Below, one piece after another: positions 5,717-12,282 of a stretch of DNA of 39,886 nucleotides. Source of the DNA: a virus; the IMG/VR virus record IMGVR_UViG_3300045119_000451, positions 1 to 39,886 of that record, one strand, 5' to 3'. The notes below the pieces were generated by a model. The model ran no database searches. It was not told the DNA's origin and saw only the letters and a program-made list of their open reading frames with translations. A program made the position numbers and the translations under genes. Each line of letters starts with the position of its first letter. The first letter of the stretch is position 1.

Positions 5717-5919
5717 CGTTCGTCCTCGTCGACGACTGGCCAGCTCGTCCAAACGTCCCTGCGAATGACGAAGGGATCGTCGAGCGAGTTGGCTTCGATG
5801 TACCAGTAGGAGACATGGGTGTCGGAGGCGGCGACGCATTCGGCGTGGGTGCCGTCGGGCATGCGGCGTGTCTCGCCGGTGACGACGTCGCGCTGGCCGA
5901 GGCGGCGTGCGGTGCTCAT
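5713..5919 (-). CDS. Hypothetical protein
   Basis: A 68-residue protein starting MSTARRLGQRDVVTGE at 5919. It looks like a small beta-rich domain (ECVAASDTHVSYWYIEAN) with an acidic end (VVDEDER). Both ends overlap neighbours by four bases. No motif recognised. Confidence 0.6.
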   Translation of the reverse strand: MSTARRLGQRDVVTGETRRMPDGTHAECVAASDTHVSYWYIEANSLDDPFVIRRDVWTSWPVVDEDER

Positions 5920-6155
5920 GCCGATCGCTTCCAGCTCTTGCCTTGCGGACAGGTGGCGTGGTGCGAGAGGTAGAGCCCGCTGACGTTGGCTCGGTCGGCG
6001 GCGCTGACGAAGAGGGCGTACTGGTCATCGCCGTAGGGCATCGGTGCGAGTCGGAAGGTGCCCTTGTCGGACGGTTCGGCGTCAAGGGGGATTCGTGCGC
6101 CTTTGACCGTGACCGCCCAGCGGACGGGAGCGCCGCACGATCGACAGGTACTCAT
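5916..6155 (-). CDS. Zinc-ribbon hypothetical protein
   Basis: A 79-residue protein. Residues 4-7 are CRSC in an N-terminal knuckle, CRSCGAPVRWAVTVKG, and residues 65-69 are HHATC, making a probable zinc ribbon around a short beta-sheet. The CxxCGAPxxW start is common in actinophage proteins of unknown role. ATGA overlaps at both ends. Confidence 0.7.
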   Translation of the reverse strand: MSTCRSCGAPVRWAVTVKGARIPLDAEPSDKGTFRLAPMPYGDDQYALFVSAADRANVSGLYLSHHATCPQGKSWKRSA

Positions 6156-6319
6156 CGGGCGCTCGAATACAGCGTGCGGTGGAATCGGTCGTGTGCTTCG
6201 CGGTCGACGATGGCGCCGCCGCAGCGTGTGCATTCCCACATGACTTCGGTGTCGTCGGTCCAGCCGCAGGCCTCGTAGCCGTCGTGCTCGACGTGGACGA
6301 TGACGGGCTCGTCGTTCAT
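6152..6319 (-). CDS. Small zinc-finger-like protein
   Basis: A 55-residue protein with WECTRCGGAIVD followed by EAHDRFH, a plausible C-x2-C...H-x3-H zinc site. The N-terminus is acidic. The start at 6319 overlaps the upstream TGA. Possibly DNA- or protein-binding. Function unknown. Confidence 0.65.
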   Translation of the reverse strand: MNDEPVIVHVEHDGYEACGWTDDTEVMWECTRCGGAIVDREAHDRFHRTLYSSAR

Positions 6320-6480
6320 GGCGTGCTCGTGTAGGCGATGAACGTGCCGGGCGCCCGGCTCTTGGCCTTCTGGGTGCGGTGTTCGGTGCAGATCGGGTAG
6401 CGGATCGGGAAGTTGCCGTCGCGGGACCAGATCCATTCGCCGACGGCATCGGCCGTGCAGAAAGGAACGCCGCAGATCAT
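6316..6480 (-). CDS. Small Cys/His protein
   Basis: A 54-residue protein starting MICGVPFC, with a second Cys/His pair in YPICTEH about 20 residues later, so it probably binds one zinc. It directly follows recT with a four-base overlap. This start codon pattern repeats through the operon. Function unknown. Confidence 0.65.
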   Translation of the reverse strand: MICGVPFCTADAVGEWIWSRDGNFPIRYPICTEHRTQKAKSRAPGTFIAYTSTP

Positions 6481-7373
6481 GCCGCTGGCTCCGGAACGGG
6501 CTCGGCCTCCGACACGTCGGCGGTGTCGGTGTCGGAGGTCTCGATGGCGGCGAGCGGTTCGGGTGGTTCACCGGTCACCGCGTCGGCCGGCACTTGGAAC
6601 GACGTGCCGTAGTCGATCATGCCGATGTCGGTGGCCATGGCGTCGATCACGTCGCGGTGCATCGCTTCGCGCAGCTCGACGGACACGGGCATGTAGTTGA
6701 GCCGTGCCCGGATGACGGTCTTGCGGGCCATGGCGTCGAAGTGCTCGACCCACGGACCGGTGATCTCCTTTGTCTTGAAGTCCCGCTGCGAGGCGAACTT
6801 GTCGCGGTGCTCCTCGATCTCGTACACCGACATGATCGTGAACGAGGTGCGGCCGTCGGCGAGTTCTGCGGTGGCGTAGTAGGCCAGTACGTTGCCACGG
6901 GGCCCGAGCGTCTGTTTGTGGCGGAGGAAGCGGTTGGTGCCGAGGGAGTAGTCGTAGTCGTCGTTTTCGTGGAGCTCTTCGGCGTCGACGATGATCCCGG
7001 AACGCGCCGCCAGGTCGATCATGCCCCGATAGCCGAGCTGGAAGGTCGCCTCGAGGACTCCCTTCTTCCGGTTCTCGCGGGGGATCAGGTAGCACTGGCC
7101 GCGCACGTCGGCGACTTCGAGGCCGAGCTGCGCCGCCTGCATCAACCCGGCGAGCACGGACTGCTGGGTGCAGTCGGCGAGTTTCGGCACTACCTGGATC
7201 GCGGTGAACGAGGCACGCAGGAACCGCTCGACTTTGACGTGCTCCGGAAGCGCCATCCGGAAGCCCTCCGTCGATGCGCGGATGGCTTCTCGCAGGGTCA
7301 GCGCAGCGGTCTTGGCAACGTCGCGTTCGACCGCTTTCGCCTCGGCCGCTTTCTGCACGGTACCGGTGGGCAT
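6477..7373 (-). CDS. recT: RecT-family single-strand annealing protein
   Basis: A 298-residue protein matching the RecT family in length and sequence: an N-terminal helical segment (TLREAIRASTEGFRMALPEH), the core with LADCTQQSVLAGLMQAAQLGLE, LIPRENRKKGV, QLGYRGMIDLAARSG, and ITGPWVEHFDAMARKTVIRA, then an acidic disordered tail. It binds single-stranded DNA and anneals complementary strands together with the 5'-3' exonuclease encoded next to it. The start at 7373 overlaps the exonuclease stop by one base (TGATG). Such recombinases also drive mosaic exchange at short homologies, relevant to the linker array at 37-39 kb. Confidence 0.93.
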   Translation of the reverse strand: MPTGTVQKAAEAKAVERDVAKTAALTLREAIRASTEGFRMALPEHVKVERFLRASFTAIQVVPKLADCTQQSVLAGLMQAAQLGLEVADVRGQCYLIPRENRKKGVLEATFQLGYRGMIDLAARSGIIVDAEELHENDDYDYSLGTNRFLRHKQTLGPRGNVLAYYATAELADGRTSFTIMSVYEIEEHRDKFASQRDFKTKEITGPWVEHFDAMARKTVIRARLNYMPVSVELREAMHRDVIDAMATDIGMIDYGTSFQVPADAVTGEPPEPLAAIETSDTDTADVSEAEPVPEPAA

Positions 7374-8341
7374 CAGTCCTCCTTCGGCTTGGACACGCGC
7401 AGCACACGTGTCGTCGTGGTCGTGGTGCACTTCTCGACGAGCGCCAGGTCGGCGGCGCGCAGGGCCTCGAGGTCGACACGGTGTGATTCCTGCTCGCGCC
7501 AGGACGCGATGACGTTCGGGACGGTCGTTCCCTTGCGGCGCCCGGGCTTCCACCCGTCGATCAAGTCGGTGTGATCGCCGAGGAGCGCTCGCAACTCGTT
7601 CGACAGCCGGCCCTCTTCGGCCTCGGCGGCCTTCGTGTACCGCTTGGCGTGCTGGAGCTCGGCGACGAGGCGCAGAGCGCGCTGGTCGGCCTCGAGCTCG
7701 CCGTCGGGGTTGCGGTACACCTCGGTTAGCGCGGTGGTGGTGGCCTCGTGGTCGTCGACGGCCGGCGGTGTGCGGGTGAGCACGTGGTCGCACCAGAAGC
7801 GGCCAGCGGTGGCGAGCATGAAGAGCCAGTCCGACTCGCACTCGGCGTCCCAGTCGACCTCGAACACCTCGACGCGGAAGCCGGCGAACATCACCACGAG
7901 CCAGCAGTGCTGCAGCGTGGTGACACCCATCTCCCAAATGCACTGGGCGCGGATGTTCGCCGGGACGCCATCGGGCCAACCGAAGCGGCCGTCGGTCTTG
8001 AACTGCACCGTGCCGGCCACCTCCTCGGCCGAGCCCCAGCCCTCGTGGTCACTGGCGAAGCCGTCGACCGTGCAGCGCGCCCACGGGTGTTCGGGGTGGC
8101 GCATCCATGCCTGCTCGCCGGAGACGTAGAGCCCTGTCTCGTCGTGGAACTCGAGCGCGAGCACGAGTTCCATGCGCTTGCCGATGCGCTGGCGCTGCGA
8201 TTCGGGTGTCGGTTCGATGAGACCCATGCGCTCGTAGAAGATCGACGTCGGCGATGAGTACTTGCTCAGCCCGATGAGTCCGGCGATGTCGGAGCCGCCG
8301 ATGCCTGTGGCGCGTTCGTCGTGCCAGGCGACGTCGGTCAT
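7373..8341 (-). CDS. YqaJ-type (lambda Exo-like) recombination exonuclease
   Basis: A 322-residue protein with the YqaJ/lambda exonuclease fold: GIGGSDIAGLIGLS near the N-terminus, R/E-rich helix (GKRMELVLALEF), D93 in CTVDGF, then VQFKT, QCIWEM and a long helical C-terminus. Family members degrade one strand of duplex ends, feeding RecT. The usual catalytic E-x-K is Q113-F-K115 here, so the position of the second acidic ligand should be checked before activity is assumed. Overlaps: TGATG with both neighbours. Start at 8341 gives a full N-terminal motif. Confidence 0.85.
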   Translation of the reverse strand: MTDVAWHDERATGIGGSDIAGLIGLSKYSSPTSIFYERMGLIEPTPESQRQRIGKRMELVLALEFHDETGLYVSGEQAWMRHPEHPWARCTVDGFASDHEGWGSAEEVAGTVQFKTDGRFGWPDGVPANIRAQCIWEMGVTTLQHCWLVVMFAGFRVEVFEVDWDAECESDWLFMLATAGRFWCDHVLTRTPPAVDDHEATTTALTEVYRNPDGELEADQRALRLVAELQHAKRYTKAAEAEEGRLSNELRALLGDHTDLIDGWKPGRRKGTTVPNVIASWREQESHRVDLEALRAADLALVEKCTTTTTTRVLRVSKPKED

Positions 8342-8529
8342 CACGCGACCCGTGCCCGTGCTCGATCGATACGATGCCGAACCAGGGGGCAGCGCGCCGC
8401 ATGCCAGAGCGCGATGGCACGTGCGTCGCTGGCCGCCCGGGCGAAGCCGCACGCGCAGTGCGCCCACTCGGGGAACGCGCCATCCGTCCACACGCATCGT
8501 GAACGCCGCTCGGGTGCCGGCCAGTTCAC
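8341..8529 (-). CDS. Small Cys/His protein
   Basis: A 62-residue protein starting with GTG that overlaps the rusA stop (GTGA). CVWTDG, HCACG and LWHAARC provide four Cys and His residues, probably one zinc site. The pattern resembles small actinophage zinc fingers encoded beside recombination genes. Function unknown. Confidence 0.6.
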   Translation of the reverse strand: MNWPAPERRSRCVWTDGAFPEWAHCACGFARAASDARAIALWHAARCPLVRHRIDRARARVA

Positions 8530-9005
8530 AGCAGCGCCGCCTGGCTCGGCCGTGGCACCGTTGCGGCGGCCGACTCGCCGACACGCACGTGCGCGCCGGT
8601 CCACTCGTCGAGCACCTCGAGCTTGCGGGCTCGCAAGTCATGGATGCGGGCGTCGTCGGCGATCAGACGAACGGCCTGGAGGCCGTCTTCGAGGGAACGG
8701 ACGAGCTTCGACAGATCAGGTGTGGTGGTCTTCGCGACAATCCCCGCGAGGCGTATCGCTTTCGTGCGTGAGCGAGGCATGCGGAATCGGAAGATGACGT
8801 CGAGGTAGAGCGCCCCGTCGAGGGGCCGTCCAATGCGTCCCCTTTCGACGAGCGCGGCCTGGGCGACAGCGTCACGCCAGTTCGCCCCGGCCTTACCGGC
8901 GTCTTCGACCATGCGCGCCTTGCCGTTGACGACGAACGCCTTCTTCGAGCCCTGCGGCTGTGGGTCGCCGAACACGTCGAAGGTCACCTCGCAGCCGGCA
9001 CTCAC
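8526..9005 (-). CDS. rusA: RusA-family Holliday junction resolvase
   Basis: A 159-residue protein. The central TTTPDLSKLVRSLEDGLQ and IADDARI give the acidic residues expected for RusA nucleases (D97, D107, D117/D118), and the N-terminus has GDPQPQGSKKAFV as in RusA relatives. It cuts four-way or branched DNA, resolving replication and recombination intermediates before packaging. Its place in the RecT/exonuclease block supports this. GTG start at 9005 overlaps the preceding stop. Confidence 0.85.
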   Translation of the reverse strand: MSAGCEVTFDVFGDPQPQGSKKAFVVNGKARMVEDAGKAGANWRDAVAQAALVERGRIGRPLDGALYLDVIFRFRMPRSRTKAIRLAGIVAKTTTPDLSKLVRSLEDGLQAVRLIADDARIHDLRARKLEVLDEWTGAHVRVGESAAATVPRPSQAALL

Positions 9006-9379
9006 TCGGGATCTTCCGGTCCGTCGCCGTTGTCGTCGATGAGTGATTGCTGCCCGGCGAGCTCCTTAGCGGCAGCGACCGCCTTGAGGTGTGCGCCGAT
9101 GATCTTGCTCACCGTCGCGTTCTCGACGACGGTCAGGGCCGAGGCAGCGAGGATCTGCACGCGGACGAGACCGTCGGGGTCGTCTCGTTCCTTGTCCGTG
9201 TCAGGGTCGTGACGGATCTTGACCACACTGGCGCGCACAACGAGGTCGACGACTTGGCCGTGGTGCAGCACGAGCGGTGCGATCTTCATCGCCTGGGACA
9301 GACCGTCGCCGGTCTTCGTCAGGATGATCGAGGTGGCGACGACGTCGCGACCTTCGAACGGCTCGAGCTCGACGGTCAT
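9002..9379 (-). CDS. Conserved actinophage early protein
   Basis: A 125-residue protein beginning MTVELEPFEGRDVVATSI. The pattern (EPFEGR, then GDGLSQAMKIAPLVLHHGQVVDLVVRASV) resembles a small beta-rich protein often encoded beside recombination genes in actinophages, whose role is not established. A short helical segment and acidic tail end it. ATGA and GTGA overlaps on either side. Possibly a DNA-binding partner of the recombination proteins (inference). Confidence 0.6.
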   Translation of the reverse strand: MTVELEPFEGRDVVATSIILTKTGDGLSQAMKIAPLVLHHGQVVDLVVRASVVKIRHDPDTDKERDDPDGLVRVQILAASALTVVENATVSKIIGAHLKAVAAAKELAGQQSLIDDNGDGPEDPE

Positions 9380-9570
9380 CGCGCTCCTTTCGATCGATCG
9401 TGGTTGCCCGGCCGAGGCACACGCGGAGGAGGCAGGCGCCTCGACCGGACCTCACGTGGCGGCGGGACACGTACGTCGCCACGCGACTCAGGGTGTTCGA
9501 GGACGATTGCCATCGCGACGGCCAAGATGATGAGGACGACGATCACTCCGAGTAGTAGCGCCCGGGTCAT
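9376..9570 (-). CDS. Small single-pass membrane protein
   Basis: A 64-residue protein. Residues ~4-24 are a strong transmembrane helix (LLLGVIVVLIILAVAMAIVL) and the rest is a Pro/Arg-rich tail. Topology is probably N-out or short N-in. It is coupled by ATGA to the 24-residue membrane peptide upstream, and together with the secreted protein at 9638 they form a membrane sub-cluster in the early operon. Function unknown. Superinfection exclusion is one possibility. Confidence 0.6.
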   Translation of the reverse strand: MTRALLLGVIVVLIILAVAMAIVLEHPESRGDVRVPPPREVRSRRLPPPRVPRPGNHDRSKGAR

Positions 9571-9641
9571 CGGTTCACCAGCCACCACGCCAGGCCGACG
9601 ATTGCTGCTATCAAGATGAGGCCGTCGCGTGCCGCCTTCAT
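9567..9641 (-). CDS. 24-residue membrane peptide
   Basis: A micro-gene of 24 codons plus stop. After MKAARDG the peptide is a hydrophobic helix (LILIAAIVGLAWWLV) ending NR. Both ends overlap neighbours as ATGA, exactly as all surrounding genes do, which is strong evidence for translation. Likely inserted in the inner membrane. Function unknown. Confidence 0.55.
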   Translation of the reverse strand: MKAARDGLILIAAIVGLAWWLVNR

Positions 9642-10108
9642 CGCCGCCGCCGTACGGTCTGCCGCCACGGTGCCAGCCCGCGGATGTCGTAGAGACCCTT
9701 CGCCACGCACAGCTGCTTCTGTTTGGCGAGCGGGTCGTCGCCGTAGTAGTCGTCGACGGTCGCCACTTCGCATCGGGCGTAGATGGCACGGCCTTGCCGG
9801 TCGGCCATGTGGACCCGGTAGAACTCGGAGAGGTAGCCCCAGCAGCACGAGTTGTGGACGTCGTTGCGGCACTTCGATTCGCGCCACACGATCCTGTCGA
9901 ACACGACGGGGAGACCGGCCTGGTCGCGGTAGAAGTCGAACTCGTCGCAGCGGTCCATGCCTTCGGGCGCGAACGGCATCCCGTCGAGCCCGAACTGCTC
10001 GACGGCTAGGTGCTCGACGTCGATGCGTGAGACGAGTTGGGCCGGGACGGTCGCGGTCGGTGGCAGCGGGGTGAGCAGGCCGGCGGCAACGAGGAGAGCG
10101 GCGATCAT
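9638..10108 (-). CDS. Secreted protein, transglycosylase-like
   Basis: A 156-residue protein with an N-terminal signal-like hydrophobic segment (IAALLVAAGLLTPLP ... TVPAQ). The mature part has IVWRESKCRNDVHNSCCWGYLSEFYRVH, resembling the catalytic ES..C...N...G.. segment of lytic transglycosylases (candidate catalytic Glu in WRESKC), and several cysteines that could pair outside the membrane. If so it would act on peptidoglycan, which is unusual in an early operon. Weak family support, so an uncharacterised secreted protein is equally acceptable. Neighbouring membrane peptides point to envelope function. Confidence 0.5.
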   Translation of the reverse strand: MIAALLVAAGLLTPLPPTATVPAQLVSRIDVEHLAVEQFGLDGMPFAPEGMDRCDEFDFYRDQAGLPVVFDRIVWRESKCRNDVHNSCCWGYLSEFYRVHMADRQGRAIYARCEVATVDDYYGDDPLAKQKQLCVAKGLYDIRGLAPWRQTVRRRR

Positions 10109-10803
10109 GAGACGGCCGTGCGGGGTCGATGTTCGAACGGTTTGGCGGCCCGGTTGTGGACGTCCCACATGTGCCGGTCGAAATCGTCGAGCTGGTCGAC
10201 GGGATAGGTCTCACCGCAGGACGCGCAACGCAGGATGCTCTCGTCGGCGTGCGGCGGGACTGCGGTCAGGATCGGCGCGGGGGCGGCGGGCTGTGTAACT
10301 GCGCTTTCATTCGCGGCCGCCAAATTCAAGTCTTCGCTCGAAGTGTTTAGAGTGCGGGTCGCCTGGATCGGCTCGGCCTTGCACGTCTTCTCGTGGATCG
10401 TGCAGCCGTTCTTCTTGGCGAACGTCTTGCCGCAGCGTGAGCACTTGAACTCGACTGGCGTGGTGAAGTCGGGCCGGTTCGAGCAGACGGCGCGGTGCTT
10501 GTACATGCTCGAGCGGCGGTACTGCTTGCCACATCCGAACGGGCAATCGAGCTTCACTCCTCGAGGCGGCGACGGTTCGGCGCGGGTCCCCTTCGTGGCG
10601 GGCGTCGCGTTGAGCACGAGCTCGGCGACGGCCCGGGCGGCGTGCTGATGCTCGGTCTCGACGCCGGCGGCCATGGCGCGCGCATCGAGAACAAAGGCGT
10701 GGACACGGCTGATGACGGCAGGGTCGGCGTCGAAGAAGCTGCCCTCGTAGGACACGGTGACCTTGCAGTTGCCGATCTCGATGACGACCGTTTCGACGCT
10801 CAT
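10105..10803 (-). CDS. Protein with three C2H2/C2HC-type zinc fingers
   Basis: A 232-residue protein. Finger 1 has C87, C91, H103, C107; finger 2 has C121, C124, H137, C141 with the classical CSRCGKTFAKKNGC...H spacing; finger 3 has C193, C196, H211, H216. The N-terminal ~75 residues are a small beta domain followed by a helix. Eukaryote-like C2H2 fingers are infrequent in phages. Here they probably bind DNA or protein. The gene is third after the early promoter region's HTH genes, a place typical of regulators. Start at 10803 chosen for ATGA overlap. Confidence 0.75.
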   Translation of the reverse strand: MSVETVVIEIGNCKVTVSYEGSFFDADPAVISRVHAFVLDARAMAAGVETEHQHAARAVAELVLNATPATKGTRAEPSPPRGVKLDCPFGCGKQYRRSSMYKHRAVCSNRPDFTTPVEFKCSRCGKTFAKKNGCTIHEKTCKAEPIQATRTLNTSSEDLNLAAANESAVTQPAAPAPILTAVPPHADESILRCASCGETYPVDQLDDFDRHMWDVHNRAAKPFEHRPRTAVS

Positions 10804-11138
10804 CGCAGCCCGCTCGGTTGGCCGCCCGGGCGGCGTACACCGCCGACCGATTCCCACCGTTCACGCGCCGACTGTCGGGTCATCCCGGTGGCGGCGCCGA
10901 TCTCCGCCCACGACGCTGCATGCGGTTCGGCACGGCAATCGGAGACGCCTTGGTCGATGACGGCGTCGGCGATGGCGCGCACGGCGATCAGGTCGGCGAG
11001 CACCTCGGGGCCACCGGCACGGATCCGTTTGCCGTAGGCGAGGAGGAGGCGGTGGAGCAGAGCGCGGTAGTCGTCGTCGGCCGTCGCGCGACGTTCGACA
11101 CTGGTGTCAGGAGCACCGGACGCCATACCGCCGGTCAT
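10800..11138 (-). CDS. HTH-containing hypothetical protein
   Basis: A 112-residue protein. Residues ~80-105, SWAEIGAATGMTRQSARERW, form a clear helix-turn-helix with the W-A-E-I-G-A-x-x-G-x-(S/T)-R-Q-x-A pattern of sigma-region-4-like or resolvase-like HTHs. The N-terminal half is helical (DDDYRALLHRLLLAYGKRIRAG). Probably a DNA-binding regulator or sigma-like accessory. ATGA overlap at both ends. Confidence 0.65.
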   Translation of the reverse strand: MTGGMASGAPDTSVERRATADDDYRALLHRLLLAYGKRIRAGGPEVLADLIAVRAIADAVIDQGVSDCRAEPHAASWAEIGAATGMTRQSARERWESVGGVRRPGGQPSGLR

Positions 11139-11482
11139 GGAGCACCGTGAGCGGTCGGCCCTGATGTGCCTGCCGCCGCCGTTTCGTCGCTCTGACGCGT
11201 GACGCCGAGGCGCTCCTGCCATTTCTCGGCGCCACGCCAGATGCCGCGTGCGTCCTGACGGAACACGGCGTCACGTTTGGCGTCGACGAGGCCGGCCGGG
11301 TTGTGCATCCGATCGCCACGCCAGCAACGGTCGGCCATCGCGTTCGACGGGAACGTCGCATGCGCTCGACCGTCAGGATGCGACGACCACGGCACTCGGG
11401 CGACGGAGTGGCACATCTTGCCGGAGTACGTCTGGCCGCAGCCGACGAGGCCGAGGCGAGGGTTGTCGGTGCAGACGGTCAT
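11135..11482 (-). CDS. Cys-containing hypothetical protein
   Basis: A 115-residue protein starting MTVCTDNPRLGLVGCGQ at 11482. Four N-terminal to central cysteines (C4, C15, C24 and RCWRG) may bind zinc. The C-terminal part RGAEKWQERLGVTRQSD is helical. It resembles small actinophage early proteins but no family can be named. Confidence 0.55.
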   Translation of the reverse strand: MTVCTDNPRLGLVGCGQTYSGKMCHSVARVPWSSHPDGRAHATFPSNAMADRCWRGDRMHNPAGLVDAKRDAVFRQDARGIWRGAEKWQERLGVTRQSDETAAAGTSGPTAHGAP

Positions 11483-11631
11483 CACGACGCCTCGGTGATG
11501 CAGTCCTCGCACATTGCGTCGGTGCGCCAGGTCCGCCGTTGGTGTGTGGCGCACATGGCGGGCCGTTCGCGTGGCTGGTGCCGGTCGCCGGGCTCCGGGG
11601 GTGTGATGTGGGCGGCGATGGTGGTGCTCAT
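11482..11631 (-). CDS. Small Cys/His hypothetical protein
   Basis: A 49-residue protein. MCATHQRRTW and MCEDC supply a C-x2-H ... C-x2-C zinc-finger-like set in the second half, and the first half is a disordered Pro-rich segment. Its stop overlaps the next start as TGATG, and its ATG overlaps the excisionase-like gene's stop. Function unknown. Confidence 0.6.
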   Translation of the reverse strand: MSTTIAAHITPPEPGDRHQPRERPAMCATHQRRTWRTDAMCEDCITEAS

Positions 11632-11786
11632 GCCGCTGTCTCGAGGTCGGAGCGTCGGATGAGCCAGATCGCACCGACTCGCTCGGCCGGGAGTTCGCCT
11701 CGGTAGATGCGGCGCTTCACGGTGGCCGGGTCGACATCGAGCACTCGGGCCGCCTCTGTCACGCCTACGAACTCACTGGCTTCCAT
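11628..11786 (-). CDS. Excisionase-like MerR-type HTH protein
   Basis: A 52-residue protein that is almost entirely one winged-helix domain: VTEAARVLDVDPATVKRRIYRGELPAERVGAIWLIRRSDLE, the excisionase/DNA-binding-domain pattern with an E-A-A helix, second recognition helix and a wing. As first gene of the early operon, divergent from the repressor and integrase, it may be the Xis controlling prophage excision or a Cro-like switch protein. Two in-frame ATGs lie just upstream (11795, 11798) and could extend it by three or four residues. Confidence 0.75.
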   Translation of the reverse strand: MEASEFVGVTEAARVLDVDPATVKRRIYRGELPAERVGAIWLIRRSDLETAA

Positions 11787-11807
11787 GCTGCACATCATCG
11801 TGCTTAC

Positions 11808-11893
11808 GCACAGTAATGTGCAAGTTAAGTATCAGTGAAGAGGCGCACACGATTGTGCAAAGGTCCGGTCCGGCGCCTTGCACGCTTTAGTGC
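11808..11893. promoter_or_regulatory. Three GCAC-N6-GTGC operators of the lysogeny switch
   Basis: Perfect dyads occur at 11808-11821 (spacer AGTAAT), 11845-11858 (ACGATT) and 11880-11893 (GCTTTA). Centres are 37 and 35 bp apart. They fill the gap between the divergent excisionase-like gene and the repressor, like the triple operators of lambda. The third overlaps the repressor's own -35 hexamer, implying self-regulation. The first two would cover the early leftward promoter, for which no clear hexamer pair could be fixed. Confidence 0.7.
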
Positions 11894-11907
11894 ATCCGTG
11901 GTATCTG
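11878..11907 (+). promoter_or_regulatory. Repressor promoter, predicted leaderless transcript
   Basis: TTGCAC (11878-11883), an 18-base spacer and TATCTG (11902-11907) place the transcript start near 11914, the A of the repressor ATG. No ribosome site precedes the ATG. A leaderless repressor mRNA is known for lambda cI from PRM. Confidence 0.5.
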
Positions 11908-11913
11908 GTGCGT

Positions 11914-12282
11914 ATGACCACACACCCCACCACGACTCTGGGGGACCGGCTAAGACGAACTCGCCTGGACGCGGACCTCGAGTCGACCGAAATGTCCGAC
12001 CTCCTCTACCTGCATCGCAACACGGTCTCGCAGTGGGAGAACGGCAAGTCCCGACCGTCGATCAAGAAGCTTCGCCACTGGGCACAGATCATCGCCGAGC
12101 GCACCGATTACGACTCGGACGCCGTCCTGACGTTCCTCGGCGTGGATCCGGTCACGGACATCGCCGAACGTCGCCGTCAGGAGCGCCGCGTGGCCTGGCG
12201 CCAGCCATCGAAGGAGCCCATGTGGATTTCTGCGGCATGCGCTATGGGTGACGAAAGCCTCAGGATCTTGCCCGCGGCATGA
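11914..12282 (+). CDS. XRE-family HTH repressor (immunity repressor)
   Basis: A 122-residue protein. The N-terminal half is an XRE/lambda-repressor HTH: LGDRLRRTRLDADLESTEMSDLLYLHRNTVSQWENGKSRP, with the typical T-V-S-Q-W-E-N-G-K recognition stretch. The C-terminus is a short helical tail without a LexA-like protease domain, so induction would not use RecA-stimulated self-cleavage. It overlaps the integrase by ATGA and is divergent from the early operon. The three dyads upstream are its likely operators. Represses early genes in lysogens (inference from family and position). Confidence 0.85.
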   Translation: MTTHPTTTLGDRLRRTRLDADLESTEMSDLLYLHRNTVSQWENGKSRPSIKKLRHWAQIIAERTDYDSDAVLTFLGVDPVTDIAERRRQERRVAWRQPSKEPMWISAACAMGDESLRILPAA

